The notes below the pieces were generated by a model, which saw only the letters and a program-made list of their open reading frames with translations, ran no database searches and was not told the DNA's origin. Below are positions 1 through 10,989 of a stretch of 54,720 nt of DNA, piece after piece (position 1 is the stretch's first letter; each line of letters starts with the position of its first letter). The DNA comes from Gnetum montanum (taxonomy: Eukaryota > Streptophyta > Gnetopsida > Gnetales > Gnetaceae). The stretch covers positions 886 to 55,605 of the forward strand of contig MNCI01020134.1 of NCBI GenBank assembly GCA_015680685.1, written 5' to 3'. The translations under genes were made by a program, and so were the position numbers.

Positions 1-329
1 AAGAAGAAGCTAAACCTCAATCTCTAAAGAAAATAAATTATTCTAAAATCTATCATTCACTCAAACTTGACTATGAATTATTTAAGTTAAAACAAACAAT
101 AAAGCTCTCTAATTCTAATATTAATTGACAGATTAAAACAAAAAAAGATAAGCAAAACTTGTTTAGAAAGCCATTATAAGAATAATATTGATAAGTCCTT
201 TTTAAAAGTGTCTTTTAGCTTTTCCAAAAAGTCTTCCCAAAATCCCCCTTTTTTAGCCTTTACTTTGGGCTTTATATAGTAGCTACTAGTAGTTATAATA
301 GTTACAAAAATTAAAGCTTGATCAACCTT
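1..329. other. AT-rich flank, no gene seen
   Basis: The first bases are AT-rich with no convincing reading frame, RNA gene or repeat boundary. The broken minus-strand frame described next may run into it from the right, because short open stretches continue, but stops are dense. Confidence 0.4.
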
Positions 330-1990
330 ATGTGTTGCTCATATAATTGTTAATCGTTGAGCAATTGCTTAGTTTCTTGATAGATTTTCTTTATTCTCTG
401 AATCTTGAGTTCTTATATTGGTAACTATTGAGATAACCTTACATGAATGAGTAGAACCTTTATGGCTTGATTCAATGTATCTAGCTTAGTGCTATTGATA
501 TTTTTAATAATATATTTGGCTCTAATTTTTCTAGTACTTAATTTTGTTAGAGAGTTGGTTATTTCAATTAACGAAACTCTTGCACTAGAGCAAGTTTGTT
601 CAAATGTTAATTTTTTCTAAGTATCTTTAGTCATTATCATTGTAACTACCATCATCATTATATCTAAGAAACCTTGTTTATGTTGAGAAAATACTGCTCC
701 TCTTACTCTAGCCATTTCAAATAGTTCTTGAGATTTCCTTTCCATTTGAATAAAAATTGCTTGATTTCCTTTAATTTCTTTCTAGTCTCTTGTACCATGT
801 GTTTGTTGTAGTGGATCTCAACAATAAGCTCTTGAAACTTTGACCATGATAATCAAGAATGATTTGGAGTCTTGCCCTTTATAGCTTGTTTTAATTTAGA
901 GCTCACAATATTCATCTTCTCCTCAAGTTGCATCATAGGCTACTCTTTGTTTTCTAATAATGATTTTTTGATAGTAATCATTATCTTAAGCTATTCATTT
1001 TCATCTTTGGAGCTTCTTAACTCTTCTCTTAGTTTTTCTATTTCTTGTTTATTTTAGATTAGATACTCCATTAGCTTATCTATTTGATTTTTAGCTATTT
1101 ATTCCATGTCTTTGTTTAGAATAGCTATGGTTTCTCACATGTCATGATGGAACATTACTAGCTTTTTCGCTCTAGTTTGTGGATCATATTTATTATATGG
1201 AAAGATGACACTTACTTCTATTTCTGGCTTGGAAAGAAGATTTTCACTTAGAATAATTTGCGCTTCATTCTCTTTGACTTTGAAGGACTAGGTTGCTACT
1301 TTCATCAAATAGCCTAATGGAAAATCGAGGATCTCTAGAGCTAATGCTGAGCTCTCTCCTTTCAGTTGTTGTTTCTATAGCTCCTTTAGCCTCTATTGCT
1401 CTAATAGATGCTTCTATTTTTATTAATTAGCTTTTATTCTTTCTATTATTATTATTTATTTCTTTAACCCTTGCATACACAACTCCATTTGATGAGAATC
1501 TTTCATCTAGCATGGCTTCTTATGGATCCTGTAGCTTTCAAGAAAAATAATTCTCTTCTAGTTGAGTGAAATACTCATCAAGAAAATCCTTGGCCAAAGG
1601 ATGATCTCTACTTTCCATTCATCTACACACTTCAATAACTAGATGATTATAAACAAACATTAAAATCTTTATTAATAAACTTACTTTTAGGTTCTCAAGA
1701 GCTTCATCCTCAGCTCAATTTATCTCTTTGTGTATAGCTCTTTGATAAAATGCATCTATTTCATCAAGTTGATGAACCTTTGATGTTTTGGAAGTTGATT
1801 AAATTCTCTTGGGAGCTAGAGAAAATTCATATTTTTTTCGTATCTTTTAGCCACGCCCTTTAAATGCCCTACATTGTTGAATTTCCAAAAGTTAAATTTT
1901 AGAGGAAAAAAATTTGTCTACCTTTAGTCATGCCTTAATGGGCTCTTCCATATTTTTCTTCCAACTTCTAATATTTCCAAATAAGGAGCT
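330..1990 (-). pseudogene. Decayed minus-strand reading frame, unknown
   Basis: Reading leftward from about 1990 gives long open segments interrupted mainly by TAG, TAA and TGA codons. Recognisable pieces include LALEILDFPLGYLMKV near 1340, FPYNKYDPQTRAKKLVMFH near 1200 and a Lys/Glu-rich probable coiled coil (KQEIEKLREELRSSKDENE) near 1050. Near 690 a segment containing VFSQHKQGFLDI begins, then a further charged helical region to about 350. I do not recognise the family. It lies in the DNA that received element D and may be the gag-like or accessory ORF of an older retroelement, since copies of such ORFs are common in this setting. A decayed host gene is also possible. The open structure is seen; any function would be a guess. 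Confidence 0.4.
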
Positions 1991-2389
1991 ACAAATCTAG
2001 GAAGTTTGAGAACTTGTCCTTTAAAACTTGTTATCAAAATTTAAGTATAATGAACATGTAGAAAAATAACTTCATGATACTCATTTCTTATTTCAAATTT
2101 CAAATAGACAAGGCTTTCAAGCTCTAGTTGCTAATGACTCTGTAATTTGAAATTTGTCATGAGATCATTGATTAACACTCAAAGCTTCATCTTTTAATTT
2201 TCTCACTTAGGGATAGGTTATTTGAATCATTTTTCAACACATATTACGAGCTTTGATTTCATTAAGCTACTCTGTAAACTCTATTAGATACTCACATGCT
2301 TTGGCACAAATTTTTTGATTTCAATATTTAATCCAACTTTTTTTAATTTGACTCTTCATATTTCCTTAAGAATGGTAAGGGTATCATGG
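1991..2389. other. Flank of element D, possible ORF continuation
   Basis: The minus strand again shows short open stretches, for example one containing LVYLKFEIRNEYHEVIF near 2100. This suggests the unknown frame to the left once extended to the D insertion point. There is no motif I can name. Confidence 0.3.
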
Positions 2390-2394
2390 CATAT
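2390..2394. other. Target-site duplication of element D, left copy
   Basis: CATAT directly precedes the left LTR end and is repeated exactly at 36973-36977 after the right LTR. This is the 5-bp duplication usual for Ty3/gypsy integration and ties the two distant LTRs to one insertion. Confidence 0.8.
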
Positions 2395-3377
2395 TGATGA
2401 GCAGTAGGTATCCCCTACATCTAACCATACAAATTACAAGTGTGTACATTCAATTTGGTCAAATTTTGTGGATGGGACTAGTGTGGTATCTAGATTGTTA
2501 AGCATCAATCGTAGGTTGTTGACTTTCCACTTGGACTAGTAGTAGCTTTATCATATATGATTTAGTTCAAAGTAAAGCATATGGCTATTAATGTTATTGG
2601 GGCCTTGAGATAAACTAATCAATAATATAGAAATTAATTATTTAATCTAATTATTAATAAATTAAATCCTAAACTATTCTAAGGATGATGAGTTTTCGTT
2701 TCTATCTTGCTGTACATGTTCTGAACTTAGGTATCCACCACCAGGATTATCAACTATTATGCTACTAGGTGAACTAAGCAATAATGTTGCTAGGATTACC
2801 AAGCAAATATGTATTTATGTTTGAAACTAGTTACACTCATTCCACCAATTGATTCACATACATGGAAATGTAAATATTAACTAAGTACATAGAAAGTAAA
2901 TCTATTTTAAGTCAATAAAATACAATGAATATGAATCAATCTCAATTTTATTACTATTCATGGAATGTGTCTAGGGACAATGCCACTTGAGTAAGATGTC
3001 ATAAAAGTGACTTAAACCCATGTTATAGGCACTCACTGACTATTTGTTAAGATTACTGAATAAAACTAAATGATGCCAAATGCATAGTGGATGCTTATAT
3101 ATTTTTAGGAAAATATAGATACTACATCAACGGGAATGCATTAACTCATTTGGCTACATCAACAGGGATGTGTCAATGAAGATGCATCAATGTAGCTAAG
3201 TTATTATTGATGCAATATAACATCTATGATGTAGCAGGTAACCAAGATGAATCAACAAAGATGCTACAACATAGATGTGATGTAGCATCTATGATATCTC
3301 AACTAACTAATACACTTGACAAACTAAGGCTTATCATGTCCCCATGAATCACCTACCTGACATATTAGTTTTCATCA
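2395..3377 (-). repeat. Element D 3' LTR
   Basis: On the minus strand the LTR begins TGATGAAAAC at 3377 and ends CTCATCA-like at 2395 (TGATGAGCAG on the plus strand). It aligns over most of its length with 36100-36972. The 2420-2610 part matches the inverted U5 end of element A's LTR (for example GGATGGGACTAGT). The copy at 36100 lacks that block. Confidence 0.8.
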
Positions 3378-3393
3378 TACCCCTATGATTGAC
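3378..3393 (-). other. Polypurine tract of element D
   Basis: On the minus strand AATCATAGGGGTA immediately precedes the LTR start TGATGAA. The same arrangement, a G-run followed by a few bases and TGATGA, precedes the 3' LTRs of A (GTGGGGCTA) and B (GTGGGGGTA), as expected for the plus-strand priming site. Confidence 0.6.
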
Positions 3394-6020
3394 TAAAAAA
3401 TTGTCTTCAAGTTATATATAAATGGACGAAGTTCCATTACAAAAGTTAGGGGGTAACTAAGACTAGATTAGCTACTGTTACAAAACTTAAGTACCATATT
3501 ACAAAATTTTATTTAAGTGAATGCATTACAACATTACAAAAAGGACCAGAGAATAATTGAAGTTTGTAAAATTATAGAAGTCTTTAAAAAAATCACCAAT
3601 GATGAATCTTCATGATGTTGCTAATAACGACTATTCTTTCAACCTTGATTGTTATGTTAGTGCTTCTCTTTTAGGAAATTTTTTTTTAAAGGATGGACTA
3701 AAATTTCTATTCATCATCCCATGGATCTAACAAACATGTGATGTTTGAGCTGTAATCCTTGTATACGCTACTATTTGTTCATGGGCATATCCTCCTCTGT
3801 CCTCCTCTTAGCATCTTTTCCTTGCCTTGCAAAAAATATTTAACCTTATGTGTTCCTTTCAACATCATTTGAAATTATCAAATAATCAACTTCAATTTTG
3901 GTAATTTTTTCCTTAATAATTAACCCTTTTTCAATTCTTAGTTAGCTCAAAATTTGAAAAAAACTTAGGATTTAGGCTTAAGGTAATTATGAAATAATGT
4001 TCTCGAGACTATGAGATAACTAAAATTATTAATTTGTTTAAGTAATTTTGATTCTTTTACTATTAGTTACTATTTGAAAATGCAATGTTAGAAATTGTTC
4101 AAAAAACACATCCTTATCCATCATGAAAAATGAGCTTAACTCTAGAAGCTCCCAAGTTTTCAAATATGAAAACCAAAGGTCTAGTACACATAATGAGGAA
4201 GAGATATTGAATTTGGAGGATAGTTCAATTCTAATAAAATACGTAAAATTTGATTGAAATTGATGAGAAGTAAGTTTGAAATCATCCATAAATCTAGAGA
4301 AGTTTCTCATAATGTCTTTAAGGATGTGATGTTTTGATTCAAAGCCAAGATCAACAAAAATTATACAAGTGGGTCCTCTCCAAAGCAGGCTCCCACTATA
4401 ATGCCCTTGCACAACCACTACCACGGATGTTTGTAGATCCCTTAGAAGTTAAAGGTAGATCATGCCTTTATTTCAAACAACACACAACCACCATAGTTGG
4501 GATCCTACACTATACTAGATAAAACCATTGGGTATATAATTATGGGTAGTAGTGAGGTCAATAATGGGATGAGAAGGAATTGTAGAAATTAGGACATGAG
4601 GTACCTTACCATGTCTATAATAGGTTCTTGAGTCAATTGTGATTAAGATGACCATCATATATATCCCCCAAGTTTTAAACTAAGTCCATACCATTAATAG
4701 TAGCCTACATTGATGTGCTTCTTCTTATCTACTATTATGAGTCCACAACAACCATAGAGAATGAGAAGCACTCCAAAAAGAAAGGAAAAAAAAGAATAAA
4801 GTAGTTTTAGAAATTATTAAGGAGGAAATTTGGGCCTTAGTTAGAGGGGTGTCTATAGGCATGGGTGATATGTCTTTTCAACCCCATAACCAGTGCTTTT
4901 ATCCCAAGAGATCTTCAAAGAGTTGTGCTTTGAATTTTCATTATTATTATTTTTTTCTCTTTTTAGTTTTAGTATCTCTCTCTCTCTCTCTCTCTCTCTC
5001 CAGAAACCACACATTACATGGACATACTTCCTTTATGGTCAATACTAGTCATGATGATACATTTTGTGAGAAGTCATAGGTCTTAAGAAGAAAGTTAAGA
5101 AGATAACTCAACAAATCCCCCTGAGGTCACACCCTTTTCCATTCCCACTTGGTCTTTTCCCCTTTTTTGAAGGCTTAATGATTAGTAGTTAATTTTAGTT
5201 TCATATTAGAAGAACCATATTACTTTTGTCATAAAGACCTTTTATTTATAGAATTTGAGGGATGGATGATATGGTCTCATTACTTTACACAATTGTTTAC
5301 CTAGTTGTCTTGATAGCATAGGACAAAGACCCAACATATAACATTAACTTTTGCATTATGAATGATAATATTATTAACAAAATACATAGTAAAAATTCAT
5401 AAAACATAAAGGAAATGACTCAAGAAAAGAAAAACTTATAAAAGAAAGAAAAATAAGAAGAAATGGAAAACATATTAAGAAGTGGAAAATTTTGAAGAAA
5501 TAAGAAAAGGATAAAAAATTATAAAACAAAAAGTGAAAATGCACTTATTAGTTCTTGATTCAAGATGAGCATCTCCTCCATGGCTAAACTCATGGTAAAG
5601 AATTCAAAGTATGGACCACACATTCCATTTGTTATACACCATAAATTTTCCATTTATCATCTTTAGTAATTTATGTTTTCATTTATTAGCACTTTTAACA
5701 TTGATGATAATTAGTTTTTGATCATTTGGAGTCATATGTTTGGCTAAACTAGAAGGTGTGTTCTTTTTAGATATGTTTTATTTTTTGTTTTCTATTTTAG
5801 TTATTGGGTCTCTTTGTTCAACATTTTATTTTAATATATAGTCAGAGTCTAAGATGTCATTTTCTAAGTTCTTTGTTTGGTTTATTTTCTTAGAACTAAA
5901 ACTAATAAGCAACTTAAATGTTTTCATGCATCTATCAAATGGTTTTGTATTCTCATTTTATAGCCACTGGGTATCTCTTAATTTAGTGACTATTGTGTAG
6001 ACTTAGTTTTGCACATACAC
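3394..6020 (-). other. Element D 3' internal region, no pol, no intact ORF
   Basis: This stretch has no intact gene. Short blocks match, in the minus direction, the region between integrase and ORF3 of element B. They include GGGTGTGACCTCAGGGGGA near 5120 (GGGTGTGACTTCAAGGGGA at 47867), CCCCTCTAACTAAGGCCC near 4840 (CCCCTCTAACTCAGCCC near 48190), and GAGAGGACCCACTTGTATA near 4370 (near 48625). The order is collinear with B. The coiled-coil ORF3 seen in A and B is not recognisable here and is probably mostly deleted. Confidence 0.55.
4975..5000. repeat. (TC)13 microsatellite
   Basis: An uninterrupted TC dinucleotide run of 26 bases within the non-coding 3' part of element D. Confidence 0.95.
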
Positions 6021-7712
6021 TTATTTCTTAAGTTTGTTGTAGGTTGGTATAAAAATAGTGTTAATGCTTTGAAATTTCAGACCATAAATGCACACTTCAT
6101 GATTATTAGTAATGCATGAAAAGTTTTTTCTCTTCATAGTGATAGGTTCATCTTTTATGTTTTGTGTTAGAGTGATAATGATTTTTGGCTTTTGTGTATG
6201 ATTAGGAGACATTATTTTTTGGAGGAAGGAGGTTGCACCAGATTGGCCTTGCACTAGTCTTGATGAGCTAGTAAATCTATTAGTTTTATTCATATATGTG
6301 AAAACTATCTTAAAGTAAGGATGTCTCCAAGACTTATGCTCAAATCTACTAATGTTATCATTCACTTGTATGTTCACAGCGCTAGTGACATTCTTCTATT
6401 AAGGTTGTGGTACCAATCCTTCTTGCATTGGTGGTGGTGACATATGTTGAAGGGAAGTATGAGGGTATTAAAGATGTGATGAATGATGAGAGACATGGGA
6501 TGGTGATCCCACAAGAGATGTTGCGAGTTGATGGTATTTAGGAGGGTAGTAGTAATAAGTCGAGGCATGGAAGGTAGAACCATTTGGAGAAATTGGTTGT
6601 TAAACATAGTATCCATAAGGGTCTAGATGATAATAGGGGTATTGCTAGTTTGTTGATGGCATCTCCCATGACTGTGGGTTTTTTCATTGTTGTTGATTGT
6701 AGTTTTTAGATTGTTAAAAAGTCCCATTGGGATAGTACCCTTGGTTGTAAGACTATCCATAATTTTCTTGTGGATAACATAATCTCCTAGGCATTTGCTT
6801 TTTCATGAACTTGGAATTCCAAGCAAAAGTCTTAGACTCTTGTAAATGTAACATAACTGGGAAATAGCCCTTTGGATGTTCATATTGATAGATGCCACAT
6901 CCATCCTCCTCCTATGTATCTAGGTTTGTAACTTCTTCTACTATAGCTATTTTTCCTTTTTACCAATACATGTCCTTACTTATTTTCTTGTTCTATTTCC
7001 CCTTCTTATTTTGATCACTAGATTATATTTGCTTTACTTTCTCCTTTATGATTTTCAAGTTGGTTGTAACTTTTTCCTTCATTAACTCTCATATATTACC
7101 TACCTTTGCTTCTATCTCAATGATATAATTTTATATTGGCAAGGTTTTATGTGAAATTAACTCATCAAGAGGTACCTCTTTTTCTAATTATAAATATGGA
7201 TCTCCTTTTTGTGAAGAGTTCGGTCTCGATTATATTCCTCTATACTTTTCCTTTTATATAGCTATCTTTGTTCTTTTTCCATCTATTTAATTAGCCTTTG
7301 TATCTAATGAACTCTTAGTTTTGATAATATTCCTTGGGCATATGTCCCAAGGGTCTTCCTTGTTTTGTTATGAAGCCCATCTATAATATGGCAAAGTTAT
7401 TCTTTTTAAGGAAATTCATGACCAGGGCATCAATGCAATAGAGAATAGTATCTACCCAAGGCTGCATCCAAGGATTCATGGTTTTCTTTGGATTGGTATT
7501 CTTAGATTGGAAACTTTTTAATAGGTTTGGTATTTTTTGTTAAAGAGCTCAAGCATTATGAACCATCGATGGATTGAATCTTGTTCCAATGATCTATACC
7601 AACTTTTAGCTTCTTCTATTAGTGTCCTAGGAAAGAGCTTAAGCTTTTACCACTTACTTTCAAAAGTCTGCAAGGTTTAGGCATCATGGAATGTGATGAG
7701 GGCATCACCCAG
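6021..7712 (-). pseudogene. gag: Element D gag remnant
   Basis: Reading leftward from 7712 gives GDALITFHDA, then TFESKW-KLKLFPRTLIEEA and SWYRSLEQDSIHRW. These match the gag core of element A (AFHDACAYYNIESGWKKLQL near 11640) and element B (near 42210). Further on come a Gln/His/Pro-rich stretch (6616-6374) and a C-terminal block near 6250 resembling the KRPFWRK block of A. Gag would form the particle that packages element RNA. The frame is broken by several stops and frameshifts, and its N-terminal part is missing because element E is inserted at about 7716 and later deletion removed the rest. Confidence 0.7.
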
Positions 7713-7715
7713 TCC

Positions 7716-8586
7716 TTGTGTAATTCTCAATGTATCCTATATATTTGTGTATCTTGTTTTTGTGTGTGTCTTCTTGTGTTGATATTTTGATGATGATTCC
7801 AAGGGGTTTGCCATGTTTGGGGGTGTTTTGGAGCTGTTTTGATGAGTTTAGGATGTTCTGGGGGCTATGGGAACTTTTCTGAAGGTGTTTGAAGGTTCTA
7901 GGTCTCAAAGCAAGAATCTTTGTATTTTGGCCTTGTAGGATAGACATTCTAACTGCAAGTGAGATGTCCCAACTATAAATGAGACATTCCAACTTTGTTT
8001 TAAATGTCCTAGCCAAGACACCTACTACAAGATGTCTTCCCCAAGATGTCTACTCTGATATCCTTTGCATTCGGGATAGACGTCTACTATTTGTCATAGA
8101 CATCTCGCACAGATTTTAATAGACATCAAATTGAATAGTAGATTGGATGAAAGATGAAAGTTCACATCAAGAAGCTATAAATATGAGTCTAAGGCTTGAG
8201 AAAGAGTAAGAGTGAAATATTTGAGAGATCCCTTAAGAGTTTATGCAAGAAGAGAGCTTGTACAAGAAGTGTTTGAGTGAAAGGCAAGGGAGAGCACTTG
8301 AGAGAGGTTAAGAGAATCTCTTATAAGTGTCTTGTCTTGAGATTTAGTTCAATTGTGAGTAGTTAAGGATTGAAAGGGAACATGTATAGCTTCTAAGATC
8401 CTTGGAAGAGGTTTGAGTTGATCTTGACTCCTCATTTTTATGTAATTCTTTGCATATTGAGAGTTTTCTTATAAAAAGGAAAATTTCTCCAATTCATTAT
8501 CTTGTTCTTACTTCTAAGTTGAATTTTGCTTATAAGACTTATGGAATGGATCTTTTGGAGTTTATTGAGGTAGGCTCCACATCATA
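7716..8586 (+). repeat. Element E 5' LTR (start approximate)
   Basis: D's gag frame stops being recognisable just after 7705, and the LTR ends CCACATCA at about 8586, directly before the primer site. The interior holds repeated AGATGTCC-like words between 7920 and 8110. The start TG could be at 7716, 7732 or 7776. Confidence 0.5.
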
Positions 8587-8587
8587 T

Positions 8588-8602
8588 TGGCATTAGAGTA
8601 TT
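8588..8602 (+). other. Primer-binding site, initiator-Met tRNA type (element E)
   Basis: ATTGGCATTAGAGTA follows the LTR end CATCA. It resembles the canonical TGGTATCAGAGC primer site with transition differences. Confidence 0.6.
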
Positions 8603-8744
8603 TGATTTGGAGGAATCCACACACAAATTGGTGATCTTCATCAAATGTTGGAAGAAATTTTGAAGAATTTTGAAGATTTACAGCCACTTAGGGATTGGAG
8701 AAACTAAGATTGGTAAATATTTCTTAAATCTTCTTATGAAAAGT

Positions 8745-9924
8745 ATGGCTCTTAAGAAAAATACTAATGAAGAACTTGGATAAGAGCTTCAAGAGCTCAA
8801 AGACTCCTTTAAGACTTCTATTGTTGAAATGTAAGAAGTCCTTTCTAAGGTAATGACTAGCAAACATCAAGATTTTGAAGAAGCTTCAAGAAGAAGTGAA
8901 GAGGAGATTGAAGAAGAGAATCCATTTGCAACTATGCATAGATCAAGAGGAAGAAATTATCAAAGAACTCCAAGGAGATAAGAAATTAGAACTCAAAGGT
9001 ATGAGCAAAGGTTTTCTTTTCTTCAAAATAATGAGAAAAATGATGATGAAAGGCTTGTAAAGGTCCTAAGAAGTGCTTTAAGAGTTCCTCATGTGGATAT
9101 TCCTATCTTTAAAGGTGTTGAAGATATAGATTTCTTGCTTTCTTGGCTTAGAGTTATAAATAAGTATTTTCTTATTGAGCAATGTCCTAGTGAGTTAATG
9201 ATTCATGTTGTTGAGAGTAAGCTTGAAGGGATTAGTAGCCAAATGGTGGAAAAATGAATGTCTCAAATACTTTGAAGAACATGGAAAGCCTATTGAGAGT
9301 TGGCAACTCATGGAATTCATGCAAAAGAAAAAGTTTGAAAAGACATTCTTCCATCATGAGGCCATGAAGAAGCTGAAATTTCTTAGACAATAAGATTAAG
9401 AGGTAAAATAATTTTGTGTTAAATTTTTTGAAGCTTTGGAAAAGGCTAATGTTCATTGAACTAAGTATGAGCAAGCTTTTAACTTCATTAGTGGATTAAG
9501 GATGCAATATCAGCAAGAATTAGCATTCTATGTGCTTGATACTCTTGATGAAGCCTATGATCTTCCTCTTAAGGCTAAAATGAAAATCACAAGATTTGGC
9601 TTGAAGAAGGATAAAGATTATAAGAAAAGGAATGAGAAAGACACAACTCAAAGGTTAAGGAAATCATCCAAGGAGGATGGTGAATATGAACCAAAGAAGA
9701 AGGAAAGGAAATCTACTTCTCCTAGGAGGCAAAGAAGAAGGGAACGATCACCAAGAGGTAAAGATATATGTTATAATTGTGGTGAATCAAGTTGTAGACA
9801 ATGGGAATGCACAAAGCCAAAGAAGAATTCCTATAAGGATAAGGAAATTCAAACTATGCAAGAGGATGAGCCTAAATCTTCAAAGAAGGTATGTGAACAT
9901 GATCCCTCATACATTATTGATTAA
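8745..9924 (+). pseudogene. gag: Element E gag with degenerate zinc knuckle
   Basis: The frame opens at ATG 8745 (MALKKNTNEELG), shows a Glu-rich N-terminus, then VPHVDIPIFKGVEDIDFLL and SWLRVINKYF near 9100, a typical gag core. A frameshift near 9225 moves to the frame reading KWWKNECLKYFEEHGKPIES, which continues through FISGLRMQYQQELAF and a very basic linker (KKKERKSTSPRRQRRRERS) to the knuckle CYNCGESSCRQWEC near 9770. In that knuckle the histidine of CCHC is a cysteine. The frame ends at TAA 9922-9924. The protein would be the particle and nucleocapsid protein. It is non-functional as it stands because of the frameshift and several stops. Confidence 0.7.
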
Positions 9925-10050
9925 ACTGAGTTGAATAGTTGTACTTTTGTTGGACATGTTAGTGCCAATGAAGATGTTATGTGGAATAGTCTATTTAGAA
10001 CTAATTATGATGTTAAAGGTCATTTTTAAAGTGTTCTCATTGATGGTGGA
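9925..10050 (+). pseudogene. Element E protease start, truncated by element A
   Basis: After the gag stop the same frame continues as WNSLFRTNYDVKGHF, then a stop, then SVLIDGG. VLIDGG is the start of a retropepsin active site (D-S/T/G-G). The next codon is already TGATGA, the first bases of A's LTR, so A interrupted this protease just after its catalytic aspartate. Confidence 0.6.
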
Positions 10051-10886
10051 TGATGAATTGAGTTTTCATAGGCTCCGACGTCAAAGTCCTGACATCATGT
10101 ACCCGATGTTGGGGCCAATAAGTAATGTCAAATACTTGACGTTGCCTCATCTAGATCTCGCTTATAAATATGGTGCTAGGGTACTCAGATGGGATAGTAA
10201 TTGATAAGTAGTAGTGAGGTAGATAGTTTAGTTTTTAGTTTCTTTTCTTTAAAGTCTATTATTCCTGTAGTGTGATGCTTGTAATCATACGACACCTTTG
10301 TTCGAGTGTGATGTACTTGGACATGTTACATGACTAGCAATAAAGATTGAACTCCCATTATTACAACATCCACTTAGATTATTGTTGCTTTAATTATTTA
10401 CTACTTTATTTAGTTAAATATTTCCACTCACTATTATTTACTATTCCTATCATTAAGTAGAGTGTGTATGCCTTAATCACAAGCATTTAAGTGTACATAC
10501 TTGGTAATCTAGAGGTGTATCATTTGGCACAACCAATGACATACACATGGCAATCTCAGAAGTAGTCTCACGAAGTTTGAGATGTGTACAAATGGTTAAG
10601 AGTGGATACCATTGCCCATAGGCTAGTTTAGCTCTTGTTTTTCATTATTCATTAGTTTAATTAATTCATCTCTTATCTCCATCAAGAGTAGCGTAGAATT
10701 ATGAACAACATCATATGCCTTACTTTGGATTAAACCATACATGACAAAGCTACCAATACAGTGAACTGTGATCAAAGCATAATGATCTAGATGCCACAAC
10801 TAGTCCCATCCATGGAATTCAATCAGATCATGTGTAAATGCTTGTGATTCATATGGCTGAGTGTAGGGGTAAGTTATCACTCATCA
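10051..10886 (+). repeat. Element A 5' LTR
   Basis: It starts TGATGAATTG and ends CACTCATCA. It aligns with 35213-36081 throughout, for example GGTAGATAGTTTA near 10220 and 35395. It carries TATAAATA at 10163-10170 and AATAAA at 10339-10344, the spacing expected for promoter and polyadenylation signal of an LTR. Confidence 0.85.
10163..10170 (+). promoter_or_regulatory. TATA box of element A 5' LTR
   Basis: TATAAATA sits 110 bases inside the LTR, after CTAGATCTCGCT. The 3' LTR has the degraded form TATCAATA at the same place. Confidence 0.55.
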
Positions 10887-10906
10887 TTGGTGCCATTGCT
10901 AGGGAT
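10887..10906 (+). other. Primer-binding site, tRNA-Asp type (element A)
   Basis: TTGGTGCCATTGCTAGGGAT follows the LTR end. It differs from the Athila-type tRNA-Asp primer site (TGGCGCCGTTGCCGGGGA) by transitions only. B (41062) and D (36099, inverted) have the same site with other changes. Confidence 0.65.
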
Positions 10907-10989
10907 GGTGCTAGTTATCTAGATTAGTTATATCATACAAGAATGTTGTAAATGTATTAACGATATATCTTTCAGACACTATTAAATCA

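Larger units (their letters stand above)
7716..10050 (+). mobile_element. Element E: 5' half of a Ty3/gypsy retrotransposon
   Basis: The fragment contains a 5' LTR, a Met-type primer site, gag with a zinc-knuckle-like motif and the first residues of the protease. It is inserted in the gag of D and cut off at 10050 by the start of element A's LTR. The rest of pol and the 3' LTR are not found anywhere in the window. Gag organisation (a WW-containing core, then a basic linker and knuckle, then VLIDGG) is that of Ty3/gypsy, perhaps a chromovirus. The left boundary is approximate because no second LTR is available for comparison. Confidence 0.65.

Noticed and set aside
330-1990. Endogenous pararetrovirus remnant
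   Set aside because: No movement-protein, coat zinc-knuckle, protease or RT motif can be read in this frame or its neighbours.
4038-4522. Overlapping open stretches on both strands
   Set aside because: They lie in the 3' region of D, where DNA blocks match the non-coding spacer of B. No motif on either strand.
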